64,000 nucleotides of DNA. Source: Hydractinia symbiolongicarpus. Lineage: Eukaryota > Cnidaria > Hydrozoa > Anthoathecata > Hydractiniidae. The stretch spans positions 7,378,001 to 7,442,000 of the forward strand of contig NC_079882.1 in assembly GCF_029227915.1 (NCBI RefSeq), in the 5' to 3' direction. A model generated the notes under the pieces. The model ran no database searches, was not told where the DNA came from, and saw only the letters and a list, made by a program, of their open reading frames with translations. This document shows, in pieces, positions 11,701 to 22,726 of this stretch (within the stretch, counting starts at the first letter, position 1; the number at the start of each line of letters is the position of its first letter). A program made the position numbers and the translations under genes.

Positions 11701-14700
11701 TCTTAAAAATTAGAAATTTAGCCTTTTTTCCACTTTGAAATAGTTATTGTCAAACATATTTTGACACTATTCAATTCTCAGGGGTGCACTAATTATTTGA
11801 CAGGGCTGGGCTAGGGTCTTTTAACTGCTGTCGCACCCTCATTTATGTTTCCAACACTAAACGTCACAAGTAGTACTCTTTTATTAATATAAATCAGGTA
11901 AAAGAATACTAATGTCATATATCAGTGCTTTAAGGCCTGAATAGACGGAACAATTTTGTAGATCAATTTTCAAAAATTATTATATGTCGGAATATTGTTA
12001 AAAAAAATACACGCAAAAATTTTTGGTCGATAATTATTCAATTCTTAAATAAATTTAATATTTTTGTATACATGCACGATACAATATAAAGAAACATCTG
12101 AATTTAATTTATCACAACATCAGGTAAACAGTTTTACATGAAGTAAAATTTAGAAAAAAAGAACTGTAGGGGTGAAAGATTGGCTCCATCACAGAAATGA
12201 AAGGGAGCATATAATATACAATTCTGAACGAATTAAAATTGGCGAATTTTGGTACGATCTAAATTTTGTTGGTAATAAAAAAATGTCAGATAATTTAAAA
12301 TGACATAATTTTCAGTCGCGTTTTTCTATCTTTATTTACTTTTATTTATTTAATCCTTTATTTAACAGTAGTTTATAAAGAAAAACAAATTTAAATCAAC
12401 TAAAAAAACGCATCACAATTTCTACTACTATTAACTCTCTTTTACGTGCATAAAAACATTTAAAATGAATGAAAATCCGAGCGTGAGTTTCGAAAGGAAG
12501 TGAGCAGATGGCGATTTCTTTGAAATAATATTGCTTCAACGAAAAATTGATTTAATAAAATCAAACCAGTTTGATTTTATTGCATCAATTTTCGAATATT
12601 GATTTGTGTTTTTTACGTCATTTGAGTATTACCATTCTATTATTTTTTAAAAGTATATACACAATTTTAGTTCAATATTTTATTTTGAAAATTGATCTGC
12701 AAAATTGTTCCGTCTGTTCAGGCCTTTAACATTAAGTTGTTATAATTAAACTAAACATCCAAAATTTAACATTTAAAATGATCTAAAATTGTTAATTTTT
12801 TTTTAAAAATATATTTATTGAATTTCCGCGCCCGAAGGCGTAGGAAATTCTTTAAAACCGTCGTTTTTTTTCTTTCTGAGCATTTTTTGATAAAAAATCG
12901 ACCCTGGGATTTCACGTTCCTCTGAGAAGAGGATAGTATTGCTATAACTGACTAACTAACTAACCCTGTCCCAAATGGTCAATTGCAATGTCACAGATTT
13001 AAACTTCGTACCCAAGCTCCCTAAGTACTGGGAAGTCGTCTAAATGACGTTTCAGGCCAAAATTGGTATTTGTTTTTGACAAAATTTGGCACAGTTAACA
13101 AAAAAAGTATGCTGGACATAATGGTGACATCATGATTTTGTTTTTTTGCCATCTTAAATGACATTTTAGGCCAAAATTGGGCCAAAAATTAGAACTACTT
13201 CATTTCTAACAAAAATTGGCAAAGTTAACAAAAAAAGTATGCTGAACATAATGGTCACATCAAAATTTTGATTTTTTGTCAAGTAAATGCCGTTAAGACC
13301 ATAAACGTTTCAATCGCAAGACTTTCAACCATTAATGATAGGCTGTATTTTTTGTTAGCAATTTCTTTTAAAATGTGAGTTTATTATGACACGTTTCGTT
13401 TTGTTTGCGTTTGCTGTAAGATATAATGTCACTTGTGTGCTTTATCTTCAGAGCTTCATGCACCAAACCTCTTCGAATGTTTGGCATGATAACACAACAA
13501 ATTAGCAGGTTGTCATCAAATATTTTGGTAGCGAGCGGAAATTCTTAGAGCCCCCAGGGCTTCTTGTTTATATAAAAAATATATTGAACAATCTTAGTTA
13601 TGTTATCACTTTTACATTGTCAATGAAACAACTATCTATCATAGGAATCACCATTTCGTTTTAATTCCTGTTCAGCGCCTACCTTTATTCATAAAATTTT
13701 CCAGTGAGTTTAATTGAACTTGCGCACACTTAATTTCCGTCAATGACATACATTATTCAACTTACCCGTAGTTGAGGCAAGCGATTTAGTCAAATAATTG
13801 GATGGCGTTATTTGTGATACTGCAACAGATGCAGGTGCAACTGGTTGAAATGTTGTCAAAAGTGGTGTTTGCTGCAAAGTGGATGTAGGATGAATGTATT
13901 CATCATCCATTTTTTTATTATCTAAAAAGTATGACAAAGAAAACGCAAAGGTAAGATGATGCAGTGGCGTATCCAGAGGGTTTTAGACGTCAGTATCCTG
14001 GTTTGGGTGCCCAAACTAAGTGCCCAAATTAGTAAAAAGTGGGTAAGAAAAGGTTTTCTTATTTAATCCATAAAAGAAAAATAACATTACTGTAATCATT
14101 TAACAGCGTATAAGAAATCATATTAAGTTTGAATAAACTCTTTTTGGCAGGCTAATGTTGGTCTTTTTCAGGAGAGGCGTGAGATTACACGCGCACGCCT
14201 TGGCACACGCCTTAATCGTTTCAGGTGTGATTAATCGCAGGTCTGAAAAATAAGTATTGAGTTTTGAAAATCAACCTAAAAATCCATTTTGTAGCATGCA
14301 ATGGCAGTCCTCAAAGTAATTTTTGGAGACTCGTCAGACAAAATGTCTGCCACATTTCCAGTTCGGTCAAACATGTCCGTAGCTCGTTACGAACGTTTAG
14401 ATTTTCGTCTTGGTCGGACACTTTTAAATCTCAGAATTATTGAAAAGTCATGGTCCTTTTAATCATTCACCGACTCCTGACTTAGTTAAAAGAACTACGT
14501 AGACATAAATCCCTTTTGCCTAGCCCCTTCGTCATTGGTCTTCGTTATCCGACGGAGCACAGATAAAGCAAGTCTGCAAAACTGCACTTACAGACGAAAC
14601 AGACATTTTATCATGGATTTAATTGTAGATAATTTCTTTATTTGACACAACAATTGAAAACCATAGCAGGTCCGAATTTAATTGAGTTTTTTCTTTATGC

Positions 14701-16711
14701 CACAAGTGTTATTTTTATCCGACAATTTTAAAAAAGAAATCCAAGCGTCCCCAACTTTTCTACCGGAAAAAGGATTACCTCGGAGCCTGTATCCGACGCA
14801 TAACATCCTTTGCATGTGCGTTTTACATCGCACATGTTACTTGATTTGCACATGCAAATCATTGCACGCCTACTCAAGTATTCCTGAAAAAGACTGTAAT
14901 GTCTTAAAATTATTGTGATTTTTTATATATATAACAGACAAAGGAATACTGTAGTTCATATGTAAGGAGAAGCTGTGGTAGAATTTCCCTCGTGTTCCGG
15001 CAATTTTATTAGCTTGCGTGGGTGTGCACTCCCTAGTAGTTCAGTTGGAGGGGTGTCAGGCTTCCTGTGGCAAAGTACCAATAGGTACCAGTTTGATCAT
15101 AAAATGGTACCATCTTGATCATAATCCAACAAAATATGGCAGAGCTTGAAGTGTTAGCATGAAGATCGTTACTAACTCTAACTACATGTCTGTCATATAA
15201 ACCTTGTAGTAACATGCCATGTTAAACACGTTAAATTAGTGACTTTGTTTATAGGATCTTAAGTAATACACGTTTTAATTCGCTTAAAAGAATGTGATTT
15301 TAGCCAAAAAACCGTCAAATTTTCGCCCCCAGACCCTAAGTTGACTTTCAAACTCTCACGCTCATGGTGTGCCCAAACTAAACTATGGATACATCACTTC
15401 CATGTATATAAAAAAACAAACACACTTATTTAACAGAACACAGTTTTGTGCATGTTGTTATTAAAACTATTACAACCTGTAGGTTAAGCTTCACTAGCAC
15501 TTCACAGAGCAAATCCAATTTTTATGTAACAATCAGTGCAGCCATACTTTACATTCTTAAAAAAACCATTTACTCTAAAAGATAAAAAATGTATTACTTG
15601 ATAATTACCATGTGAGCGAAGAACAAAATAGTATATAACCAATCAAAAGTGTGGCCAATCTTCTAGCATAAAATTTATTTGCAACATAACGTAATTTATC
15701 CAACATTAAATGAAAAACATTAAGGCTTGGTTACCATCTGCCGTTAAATTAAATTAATTTTTCCACACTAATTTCTGTCCTTAAGTTAATCATGAGTATT
15801 TTGCACAAAGATTTATTTTTGTTTTTAAAGATTTAATTTTGTTTTTAATGATTTAATTTATTTTAATTCTTTACGTTAATGAAATACATCTAATAACATT
15901 GACAAGGACGTTTTAATATGGATTTTTTAGGTCAAATCTAGAAGAAACAAAAAACAAAAAAAGCAATCAAGATTTTATGTTGTGAATTTTATGTAAATCA
16001 ATGGAAATGCGAATGTTACCATCTTCTGAAAAAAATTAGTATATATATAAAGAAATTTTTTTTTGTTTGCCAATATGAAGAAAAATACTTGTAGAAATGG
16101 CTTTTGCACCAATAATTTGCTTAATTTTTGCATGTGCTGACTGGCATTAAAATATTGAGAAAAAAAATACTATTTAGCCTGCACGTTGATTCAAGTTAAA
16201 ACAGGCACGCTAATTATTCATTGACGTATCCATTAAGCGTTAAAAAATTAACTCCAATTAGCGCACCTGCTTATAACGCGAATTAACACCAGATGGAAAC
16301 CAAGATTAAGTATTTCGATTTTCCAGTGGTAAAAAAATATGCTGGGTCCCTCACTATAGCTTAACAGTGAGGAGGCAAATGGCAGAAAAAGAAACCTAGT
16401 TAGTTTCATAAATATATTCATTTGTTAAGTTAGTTTAGATCTAACACAGTCTAGATCAGATTGGAAGAGGGTCATTAATATACCCCGTTCCAACCCATGC
16501 TAGCATGGAAAAAACGAACGTTAAGCCGAGAATGATCATGATGATGTGAAGACTACTTGGTGTGATGCATTTGCTACAAATCCAATAAAGTTTCAATAAG
16601 GAGACATTTTTCATAAAAAAAAACTGTAGCTAGCTAGCAGTTCATGATTTTTCTTACCTTTAGTATAATACACTTCTGCGAATTTTCCAAAAATTGCAAA
16701 ACACTTTTCTT
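2748..16711 (-). CDS. Large uncharacterised gene with SF2-helicase-like C-terminal half, at least 16 exons
   Basis: Exons 5' to 3': 16658-16711, 13766-13921, 10946-10972, 10499-10627, 9780-9983, 9505-9696, 6845-7018, 6684-6773, 6353-6502, 4459-6114, 4026-4185, 3668-3919, 3443-3549, 3245-3390, 2860-3020, 2748-2833; about 1,245 residues. The start exon was not found. The N-terminal third is low-complexity linkers with two cysteine-bearing modules ([12 protein letters not shown] at 9505-9696; [13 protein letters not shown] at 6845-7018). The long exon and those after it resemble an SF2 helicase: [11 protein letters not shown] (Ia-like), [10 protein letters not shown] (II-like), FVTAVPY (III-like), [14 protein letters not shown] (V-like). 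No Walker A is seen, so ATPase activity is unproven. Ten consecutive introns are phase 1. The join 3443/3390 does not keep phase. I recall similar proteins from cnidarians but cannot name one. Confidence 0.6.
4459..6114 (-). CDS. Main 1,656-bp exon of the uncharacterised helicase-like gene
   Basis: Phase-1 to phase-1 exon of 552 codons between a TTTAG acceptor (6115-6116) and a GTATG donor (4454-4458). It opens with an acidic stretch (VETEENDDD), then about 300 residues with no recognised fold. After that come RIRHSQ, an [17 protein letters not shown] segment where a helicase would carry its P-loop region but with no GKT, and the motif Ia-, II- and III-like strings. DQAQ replaces the usual DEAH/DEAD and TAV replaces SAT. 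It ends at [15 protein letters not shown]. The open frame begins inside the exon with no need for a start codon, so the first methionine at 5947 is not the true start. Confidence 0.65.
7019..8530. other. AT-rich intron sequence without recognised features
   Basis: Part of the intron between the exons at 9505-9696 and 6845-7018. Long T and A runs are present; no ORF above 60 codons with recognisable motifs and no element ends were seen. Confidence 0.5.
8533..9484. mobile_element. Non-autonomous inverted-repeat element with TA target site
   Basis: About 950 bp bounded by perfect inverted ends. The left starts CAGTCTGAATGTAATCTA (8533-8550) and the right is its reverse complement (9467-9484). 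TA flanks both sides (8531-8532, 9485-9486), as in Tc1/mariner/pogo-type insertions. There is no transposase ORF. It sits in the intron between the 9505-9696 and 6845-7018 exons of the helicase-like gene, only about 20 bp from a splice donor. Confidence 0.75.
11934..12724. mobile_element. MITE-like element with 40-bp inverted ends and TTTAA duplication
   Basis: The ends GGCCTGAATAGACGGAACAA (left) and GGCCTGAACAGACGGAACAA (right, read inward) stay paired for about 40 bp with two mismatches. TTTAA (or TTAA) flanks both sides at 11929-11933 and 12725-12729, a direct target duplication reminiscent of piggyBac-type TTAA choice. No coding capacity. Around 12540-12597 an internal hairpin pairs ATAAAATCAAAC with GTTTGATTTTAT. 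It lies in an intron of the helicase-like gene. Confidence 0.8.
12820..13567. repeat. Dispersed repeat with short inverted ends and internal tandem units
   Basis: GAATTTCCGC at 12820-12829 and GCGGAAATTC at 13535-13544 form a short inverted pair. Inside, two tandem units of about 115-130 bp recur (TAAATGAC..AGGCCAAAATTGG at 13041 and 13155; GTTAACAAAAAAAGTATGCTG near 13094 and 13224). GC-rich edges (GCGCCCGAAGGCG; AGAGCCCCCAGGGC) stand out from the AT-rich surroundings. No ORF. Type unclear. Confidence 0.5.
14168..14250. repeat. Fragment related to the element at 56476-56677
   Basis: TTTTCAGGAGAGGCGTG followed by CACGCGCACG and a TTTCAGGTGTG string corresponds, in reverse orientation, to the right half of the 202-bp element near 56.5 kb. 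It looks truncated, with no matching second end. Confidence 0.45.
14549..14683 (+). repeat. Dispersed repeat, copy 1 (inverted partner at 55.35 kb)
   Basis: About 135 bp from CGACGGAGCAC through AAGTCTGCAAAACTGCACTT to ACCATAGCAGGTCCGAATTT matches the reverse complement of about 55349-55467 with few differences and one 12-bp length difference. Non-coding. Confidence 0.65.
15725..16304. mobile_element. MITE-like element with ATTAAG target duplication
   Basis: A 580-bp element with imperfect inverted ends of about 24 bp (left GCTTGGTTACCATCTG; right, read inward, CTTGGTTTCCATCTG). The hexamer ATTAAG occurs directly on both sides (15719-15724 and 16305-16310). The interior is A/T homopolymer-rich without an ORF. 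It lies in the first visible intron of the helicase-like gene. Confidence 0.7.
16427..16546 (+). repeat. Solo 3' end of the non-LTR retrotransposon seen at 20.6-22.7 kb
   Basis: About 120 bp nearly identical to 22552-22663: GTTTAGATCTAACACAGTCT through the coding end and the GTTAAGCCGAGAATGAT tail, ending in a short GAT-type repeat. It is a severely 5'-truncated insertion in the same orientation, with a few single-base insertions. Confidence 0.85.
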
Positions 16712-16769
16712 CTCTTAAAAGACCAATATTTTAAAAAAAAAAGCAAGTGTAAAAAGTTGGAAATTATTA

Positions 16770-16851
16770 GTGAAGCTTATATCACACTTATATAATATCA
16801 TCAAAAACAGGTGAAGCTTATATCACACTTATATAATATCATCAAAAACAG
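16770..16851. repeat. Perfect 41-bp tandem duplication
   Basis: The 41-bp unit beginning GTGAAGCTTATATCACACTT occupies 16770-16810 and again 16811-16851 without a mismatch, implying a recent duplication or replication slippage. Confidence 0.9.
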
Positions 16852-17518
16852 CTCTTATTAACTATAAAACATACATGGATGATTTTTAAAAAATTACTGA
16901 CATTGCTGAGCATAGCTAGCTATGCTAGCTGTAACAAAACAATACAATTATGTAATTTGGTGTATGACTAGCAGGAACTTGACTATAGCAGGCTAAGTTC
17001 AAGAATTATCTAAAAAAACGCCTTTCAAGCCTTTTTGAGGCCTCGTTGTAATCCTACACTAGCTACCTCAAAGCGAGCCTTTTCTCGAAAATAAGAGGTC
17101 TGTCAGCCAGATGCACGAAAACGATCCAGAGGCGTCCACTCAGATGTTCGTCTGGGTGTTTCCAGGGGGTATAGTGTAGTAACAAGACTAAAACGCAGTT
17201 TTATTATTGTTTTTAATCCTTATGTGTGGTGATTTGTAAAGTGTAATCAAAGTTAATAACATCTATATGAATAAATACAGAATTTTTAAAGCTGTTGACT
17301 AATATTTACAAATTAATTTCGGGAAACAAACCCCCGCATATCCTGGCTAAACTCTATCCCGTGCTTCTTACCAAAGAGTGTTGCGCACAAACATATAAAA
17401 CAGAAGACACAAGAAGGGGCCCTGGGAAGACAGATACAGTTACACGCCAGGTTTTCGGTTTCAGCAGCAGGTATTGTTTGGGCATAATAAACTTTTGCTT
17501 ATTTTCACATTGTTTATA
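16852..17518. other. Intergenic stretch between the helicase-like gene and elongin C
   Basis: No supported gene. The missing 5' exon or promoter of the helicase-like gene may lie here. The plus-strand ORF at 17295-17519 has no recognisable motif. Confidence 0.4.
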
Positions 17519-17519
17519 A

Positions 17520-17809
17520 AGGGGGATTTTCACGAAGCGAATTTAACGGCGAATTCGACGTCGAATTCGATGGCGAATTCGCTTTTTAATTTTCACGACA
17601 AAATAAATTAGACGCCAAATTCATTGTTTACATTGGTTAACCGCGTTCTGATTGGTCTAAAACTAGCAGCGAAACCTTTAGCCGCGAAAAAGTAGGAACT
17701 GTTTCTACTTTTCAGCGAAGCGAATATTTCGATGCAAAATCATAACAAACAAAACTGCGCATGCTCAGATACAATTCGCCGTTTCATTCGCTTCGTGAAA
17801 GTCCCCCTT
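17520..17809. mobile_element. Small inverted-repeat element with AGGGGGA ends
   Basis: About 290 bp with inverted ends of about 22 bp and one mismatch: left AGGGGGATTTTCACGAAGCG, right (read inward) AGGGGGACTTTCACGAAGCG. The inside of the left end carries nested GAATTCG words with internal symmetry. No target duplication could be fixed and there is no ORF. MITE-like. Confidence 0.75.
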
Positions 17810-18799
17810 GAGAAGCAGCGTCTAGGGCGTTTACCATTGCAATATGGCGTTTAATGGATTTCTAATAGAAGGGGCGTTCAGTCGAAGAGTTATGGTAGTT
17901 GCATAACGAAGAAGCAGAGCACACAGTGATTGGCACAAACATGACAATGATAGAACACACAAGGAAGAAAAAGTTTTTATGGAGCGCTTTGACTAGAAAT
18001 AAAGTAGCTAAACTTTAAATATTTAGTGAATGTAAATACACTTGTTCATACTTAAAATATTTTTTTATTTTTCATTCTGTTGCAAAATAAACGCTTTTGG
18101 TTGTTGAAGTAAAATCAAAACATCATAACTGCGCATTGCAATTATCAAATTTAGTCTTGGCCCGCAAAACGTTTGATATAAGAATAACTATTTCTATATC
18201 ATATTTGACACGGACGACAAATGCAAATTAGTATCAATTTTCTCCACGAATACTTTAACGGGACGAACCAGAACCCTTTATCACGGTTAAAAACTATAGC
18301 TTACTAGAAAAGAGCAGTATGGATTTTTGGAAAGCGTGTCTCTCAATAATTAAAAAAAATCTAACGCATTTCTTGTTGGGCATTCTTTCGTTTAAAAAAT
18401 TCGCTGTGATTATGTTTTGACTCTGTGACATATGTTCTCGCTGAAGTTTCTTGTTTTCTAATAATCTGTTCTTTCACTTTGAATTAATGGCGGAAGTGAG
18501 GCATAAAAGCCTTAATATTTGTTAATTTCTAGATACTTTTCGGCATCTGAATATATAGTAGTCTGAAGAAAAGAATCAGGAACAATGTTGCATTGCAGTA
18601 ACATGGGTTTTTCTTCGAAATATTCATGTGTTCTAATTTCACCCGAGCAGCCAGCAAGCAACATAAATTTTTGTTGTTTTTTTTCTTTTCCTTACAAAAT
18701 ATATACATGTAAATTTTATAATTGGCGACAAATTTAGGTCGCTCCCAAACTTTAAAATCAGGCATTCACACTCTTCTCAGATCAATCTGATTTTGCTAT
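17810..18799. other. Region downstream of elongin C
   Basis: No gene motif found. It probably includes the 3' untranslated region of elongin C on the minus strand; no clear AATAAA close to the stop was seen. Low-complexity T-rich tracts near 18060 and 18670. Confidence 0.4.
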
Positions 18800-20638
<1,839 letters not shown>

Positions 20639-20639
<1 letters not shown>

Positions 20640-21001
20640 TGTTTTATAGACTTTATTACTTAGAAGCTAAGCGTCGCGCTCGTACAGCAGTGTATAAGGC
20701 AAAATCAGAAGCAGAGAGAAACAGATTTGCAGATGTGTTAAGAAGGGAAGACCAGCGCAATGAGGTATTCAAGATAGCAAAGCAAATGAAGAAGACTAAT
20801 CAAGACATTGTAGGTGAGAAGTGTATACGTAATGATGAAGGTGTTTTGGCTAGCACAGAGGAGGAGAAAAGGGTAGCTTGGAAGAATCATTATCAGAGGT
20901 TGCTTAACACTGAGTTTGATTGGGACGAGGATAATTTGTCTTATGATGATGTCGTAGAAGGGCCAGCAGATCAAGACAGAATGGGTAGTGGAGGCTATTA
21001 G
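20639..21001 (+). pseudogene. Upstream part of the retrotransposon polyprotein, frameshifted from the RT frame
   Basis: The 120-codon frame encodes the linker before the reverse transcriptase fingers: KRRARTAVYKAKSEAERNR, then EKCIRNDEGVLASTEEEKR, WKNHYQRLLNTEFDW. These strings are typical of this LINE type. It leaves frame at about 20980-20988, just before VVEAIRKLK, so one small indel separates it from the downstream RT frame. The first ATG is accidental; the native start lay further 5' in the lost part. Confidence 0.75.
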
Positions 21002-22663
21002 GAAATTAAAGATTGGCAAGGCTGCAGGAGTATCAGGTATTGTTGCAGAGATGGTAAAAGCATCTGGATATATCGGAGTTGAGCTTATTACAAGTCTTGC
21101 TAACCAGATTATAAAGGATGGTGCTATTCTGAGTGAGTGGCAGTCGAGTGCAATAGTGAATTGTTTCAAGGGAAAAGGTGATGCATTAGAAAGGGGTAAC
21201 TATAGAGGTTTGAAGTTGGTTGATCAAGTAATGAAAGTTATTGAAAGAGTGATTGATAAGTTACTTAGAGAAAGAATTAATATAGATAAGATGCAATTTG
21301 GTTTTGTTCCAGGGCGTGGCACTACAGATGCAATATTTTTACTCAGACAGCTTCAGGAAAAGTATTTAGGAAAGAGAAAGAATCTCTATTTTGTCTTTGT
21401 AGATTTAGAGAAAGCTTTTGATAGAGTGCCACGTAAAGTAATTTGGTGGGCTATGAGAAAATTAGGTGTGGATGAGTGGCTAGTTACGATGGTACAGTCT
21501 ATGTACAGCAATGCTAGAAGTCGTGTCAGGATTAACGATTCACTTAGTGATGAATTTAGTGTAAATGTTGGTGTACATCAGGGTTCTGTACTTAGTCCTT
21601 TGTTGTTTATTCTAGTCTTAGAAGCGCTGTCCATGGAGTTCAGAACAGGTTGTCCATGGGAGTTATTGCATGCAGATGATTTGGTTCTCATAGCAGAGTC
21701 TATGGAAAAATTAGTTGAAAAGTTTAAGAAGTGGAAGAAAGGGCTAGAAGAGAAAGGGCTGAAGGTAAACACAGCAAAGTCTAAAGTCATGATAAGTAGC
21801 ATTGCAGCCAAGTGTGACCTTGTAGTTGGAAAGTGGCCTTGTGGAGTTTGCAGGAAAGGGGTTGGTAGTAACTCAATTTTTTGTCAGACTTGCAAGCATT
21901 GGGTACATAAGAAGTGCAGTAGTATTAGTGGAAGGTTAAGAGCTGACATACAGTTTGTATGCAAGCGTTGCAAAGGTGAGATTATAGAGAATGAAGTATT
22001 TCCAGCTTTAATGATGTACAACAGTGGCTCGCTAGAGATAGTTAAGAACTTCTGTTACTTAGGTGATATGTTGGGCAGTGAAGGGGGTGTTGGAAGAAGT
22101 GTTACTTGCAGGATAGGTTCTGCTTGGAAAAAGTTTAGAGAGTTACTTCCTTTATTGACTAGCAGAGTCCTGTCAATTGAGGTAAAAGGTGGGTTGTATG
22201 AGGCTTGTGTAAGAAGTGTTATGTTGTACGGTAGTGAGACATGGGCAGTGAAGCAGGAAGATCTTGACCGTTTAGAAAGGAATGATATGAGAATGGTTAG
22301 GTGGATGTGTAATGCCAGTCTGAGAGACAGAAAGAGTTCAGATGAGCTAAGAAGCAGGCTAAGTCTCCAAAGAATTAAAGATGTTATCCAGATAAGAAGA
22401 TTGAATTGGCTGGGGCACTTGGAAAGAATGGAGGAGGATAATTGGGTAAGAAAGTGTAGAGACTTGATAGTTCCTGGGGCAAAGCCCAGAGGCAGACCGA
22501 GAAAGACTTGGCAGGAGGTTATAAGGACAGACTTGATAGAGAGGAAGTTGAGTTTAGATCTAACACAGTCTAGATCAGATTGGAAGAGGGTCATTAATAT
22601 ACCCCGTCCAACCCATGCTAGCATGGAAAACGGACGTTAAGCCGAGAATGATGATGATGATGA
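20640..22663 (+). mobile_element. Non-LTR retrotransposon, 5'-truncated, RTE/CR1-like
   Basis: It starts within the region between endonuclease and reverse transcriptase (RRARTAVYKAKSEAERNRF) and runs through a complete reverse transcriptase and C-terminal region to a short GAT-repeat tail (22649-22662), as in elements that prime on short tandem repeats. The endonuclease is absent. A second 3'-end copy lies at 16427-16546. A 44-bp perfect palindrome starts about 20 bp past the tail. Confidence 0.85.
20988..22640 (+). CDS. Non-LTR retrotransposon reverse transcriptase with inserted PHD-type zinc finger
   Basis: A 550-codon open frame. Residues about 1-240 are the reverse transcriptase: GKAAGVSGIVAEM, FGFVPGRGTTDA, FVFVDLEKAFDRVP (motif A, D139), HQGSVLSPLLF and LLHADDLVL (catalytic D230-D231; the usual tyrosine before ADD is histidine). 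Residues 285-328 hold C-x2-C-x10-C-x2-C-x4-H-x2-C-x14-C-x2-C, a PHD-type C4HC3 zinc finger. The region after it has the LINE C-terminal landmarks YGSETWAVK, RRLNWLGHLERM and KPRGRPRKTW. The frame opens at a GTG only because of the upstream frameshift, so this copy is unlikely to be translated on its own. Clade assignment needs a phylogeny. Confidence 0.85.
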   Translation: MEAIRKLKIGKAAGVSGIVAEMVKASGYIGVELITSLANQIIKDGAILSEWQSSAIVNCFKGKGDALERGNYRGLKLVDQVMKVIERVIDKLLRERINIDKMQFGFVPGRGTTDAIFLLRQLQEKYLGKRKNLYFVFVDLEKAFDRVPRKVIWWAMRKLGVDEWLVTMVQSMYSNARSRVRINDSLSDEFSVNVGVHQGSVLSPLLFILVLEALSMEFRTGCPWELLHADDLVLIAESMEKLVEKFKKWKKGLEEKGLKVNTAKSKVMISSIAAKCDLVVGKWPCGVCRKGVGSNSIFCQTCKHWVHKKCSSISGRLRADIQFVCKRCKGEIIENEVFPALMMYNSGSLEIVKNFCYLGDMLGSEGGVGRSVTCRIGSAWKKFRELLPLLTSRVLSIEVKGGLYEACVRSVMLYGSETWAVKQEDLDRLERNDMRMVRWMCNASLRDRKSSDELRSRLSLQRIKDVIQIRRLNWLGHLERMEEDNWVRKCRDLIVPGAKPRGRPRKTWQEVIRTDLIERKLSLDLTQSRSDWKRVINIPRPTHASMENGR

Positions 22664-22682
22664 CTTTATATCCACTTTGCGA

Positions 22683-22726
22683 AAGTCACAGACAGAACTG
22701 GCATATGCCAGTTCTGTCTGTGACTT
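22683..22726. repeat. 44-bp perfect palindrome
   Basis: AAGTCACAGACAGAACTGGC plus two bases is followed directly by its exact reverse complement, with no spacer (centre CATATG). It would extrude as a cruciform with 22-bp arms. It lies about 20 bp after the retrotransposon tail. Confidence 0.95.

Noticed and set aside
20738-22624. Minus-strand ORFs of 143, 77 and 189 codons
   Set aside because: Antisense shadows of the non-LTR retrotransposon coding frames.
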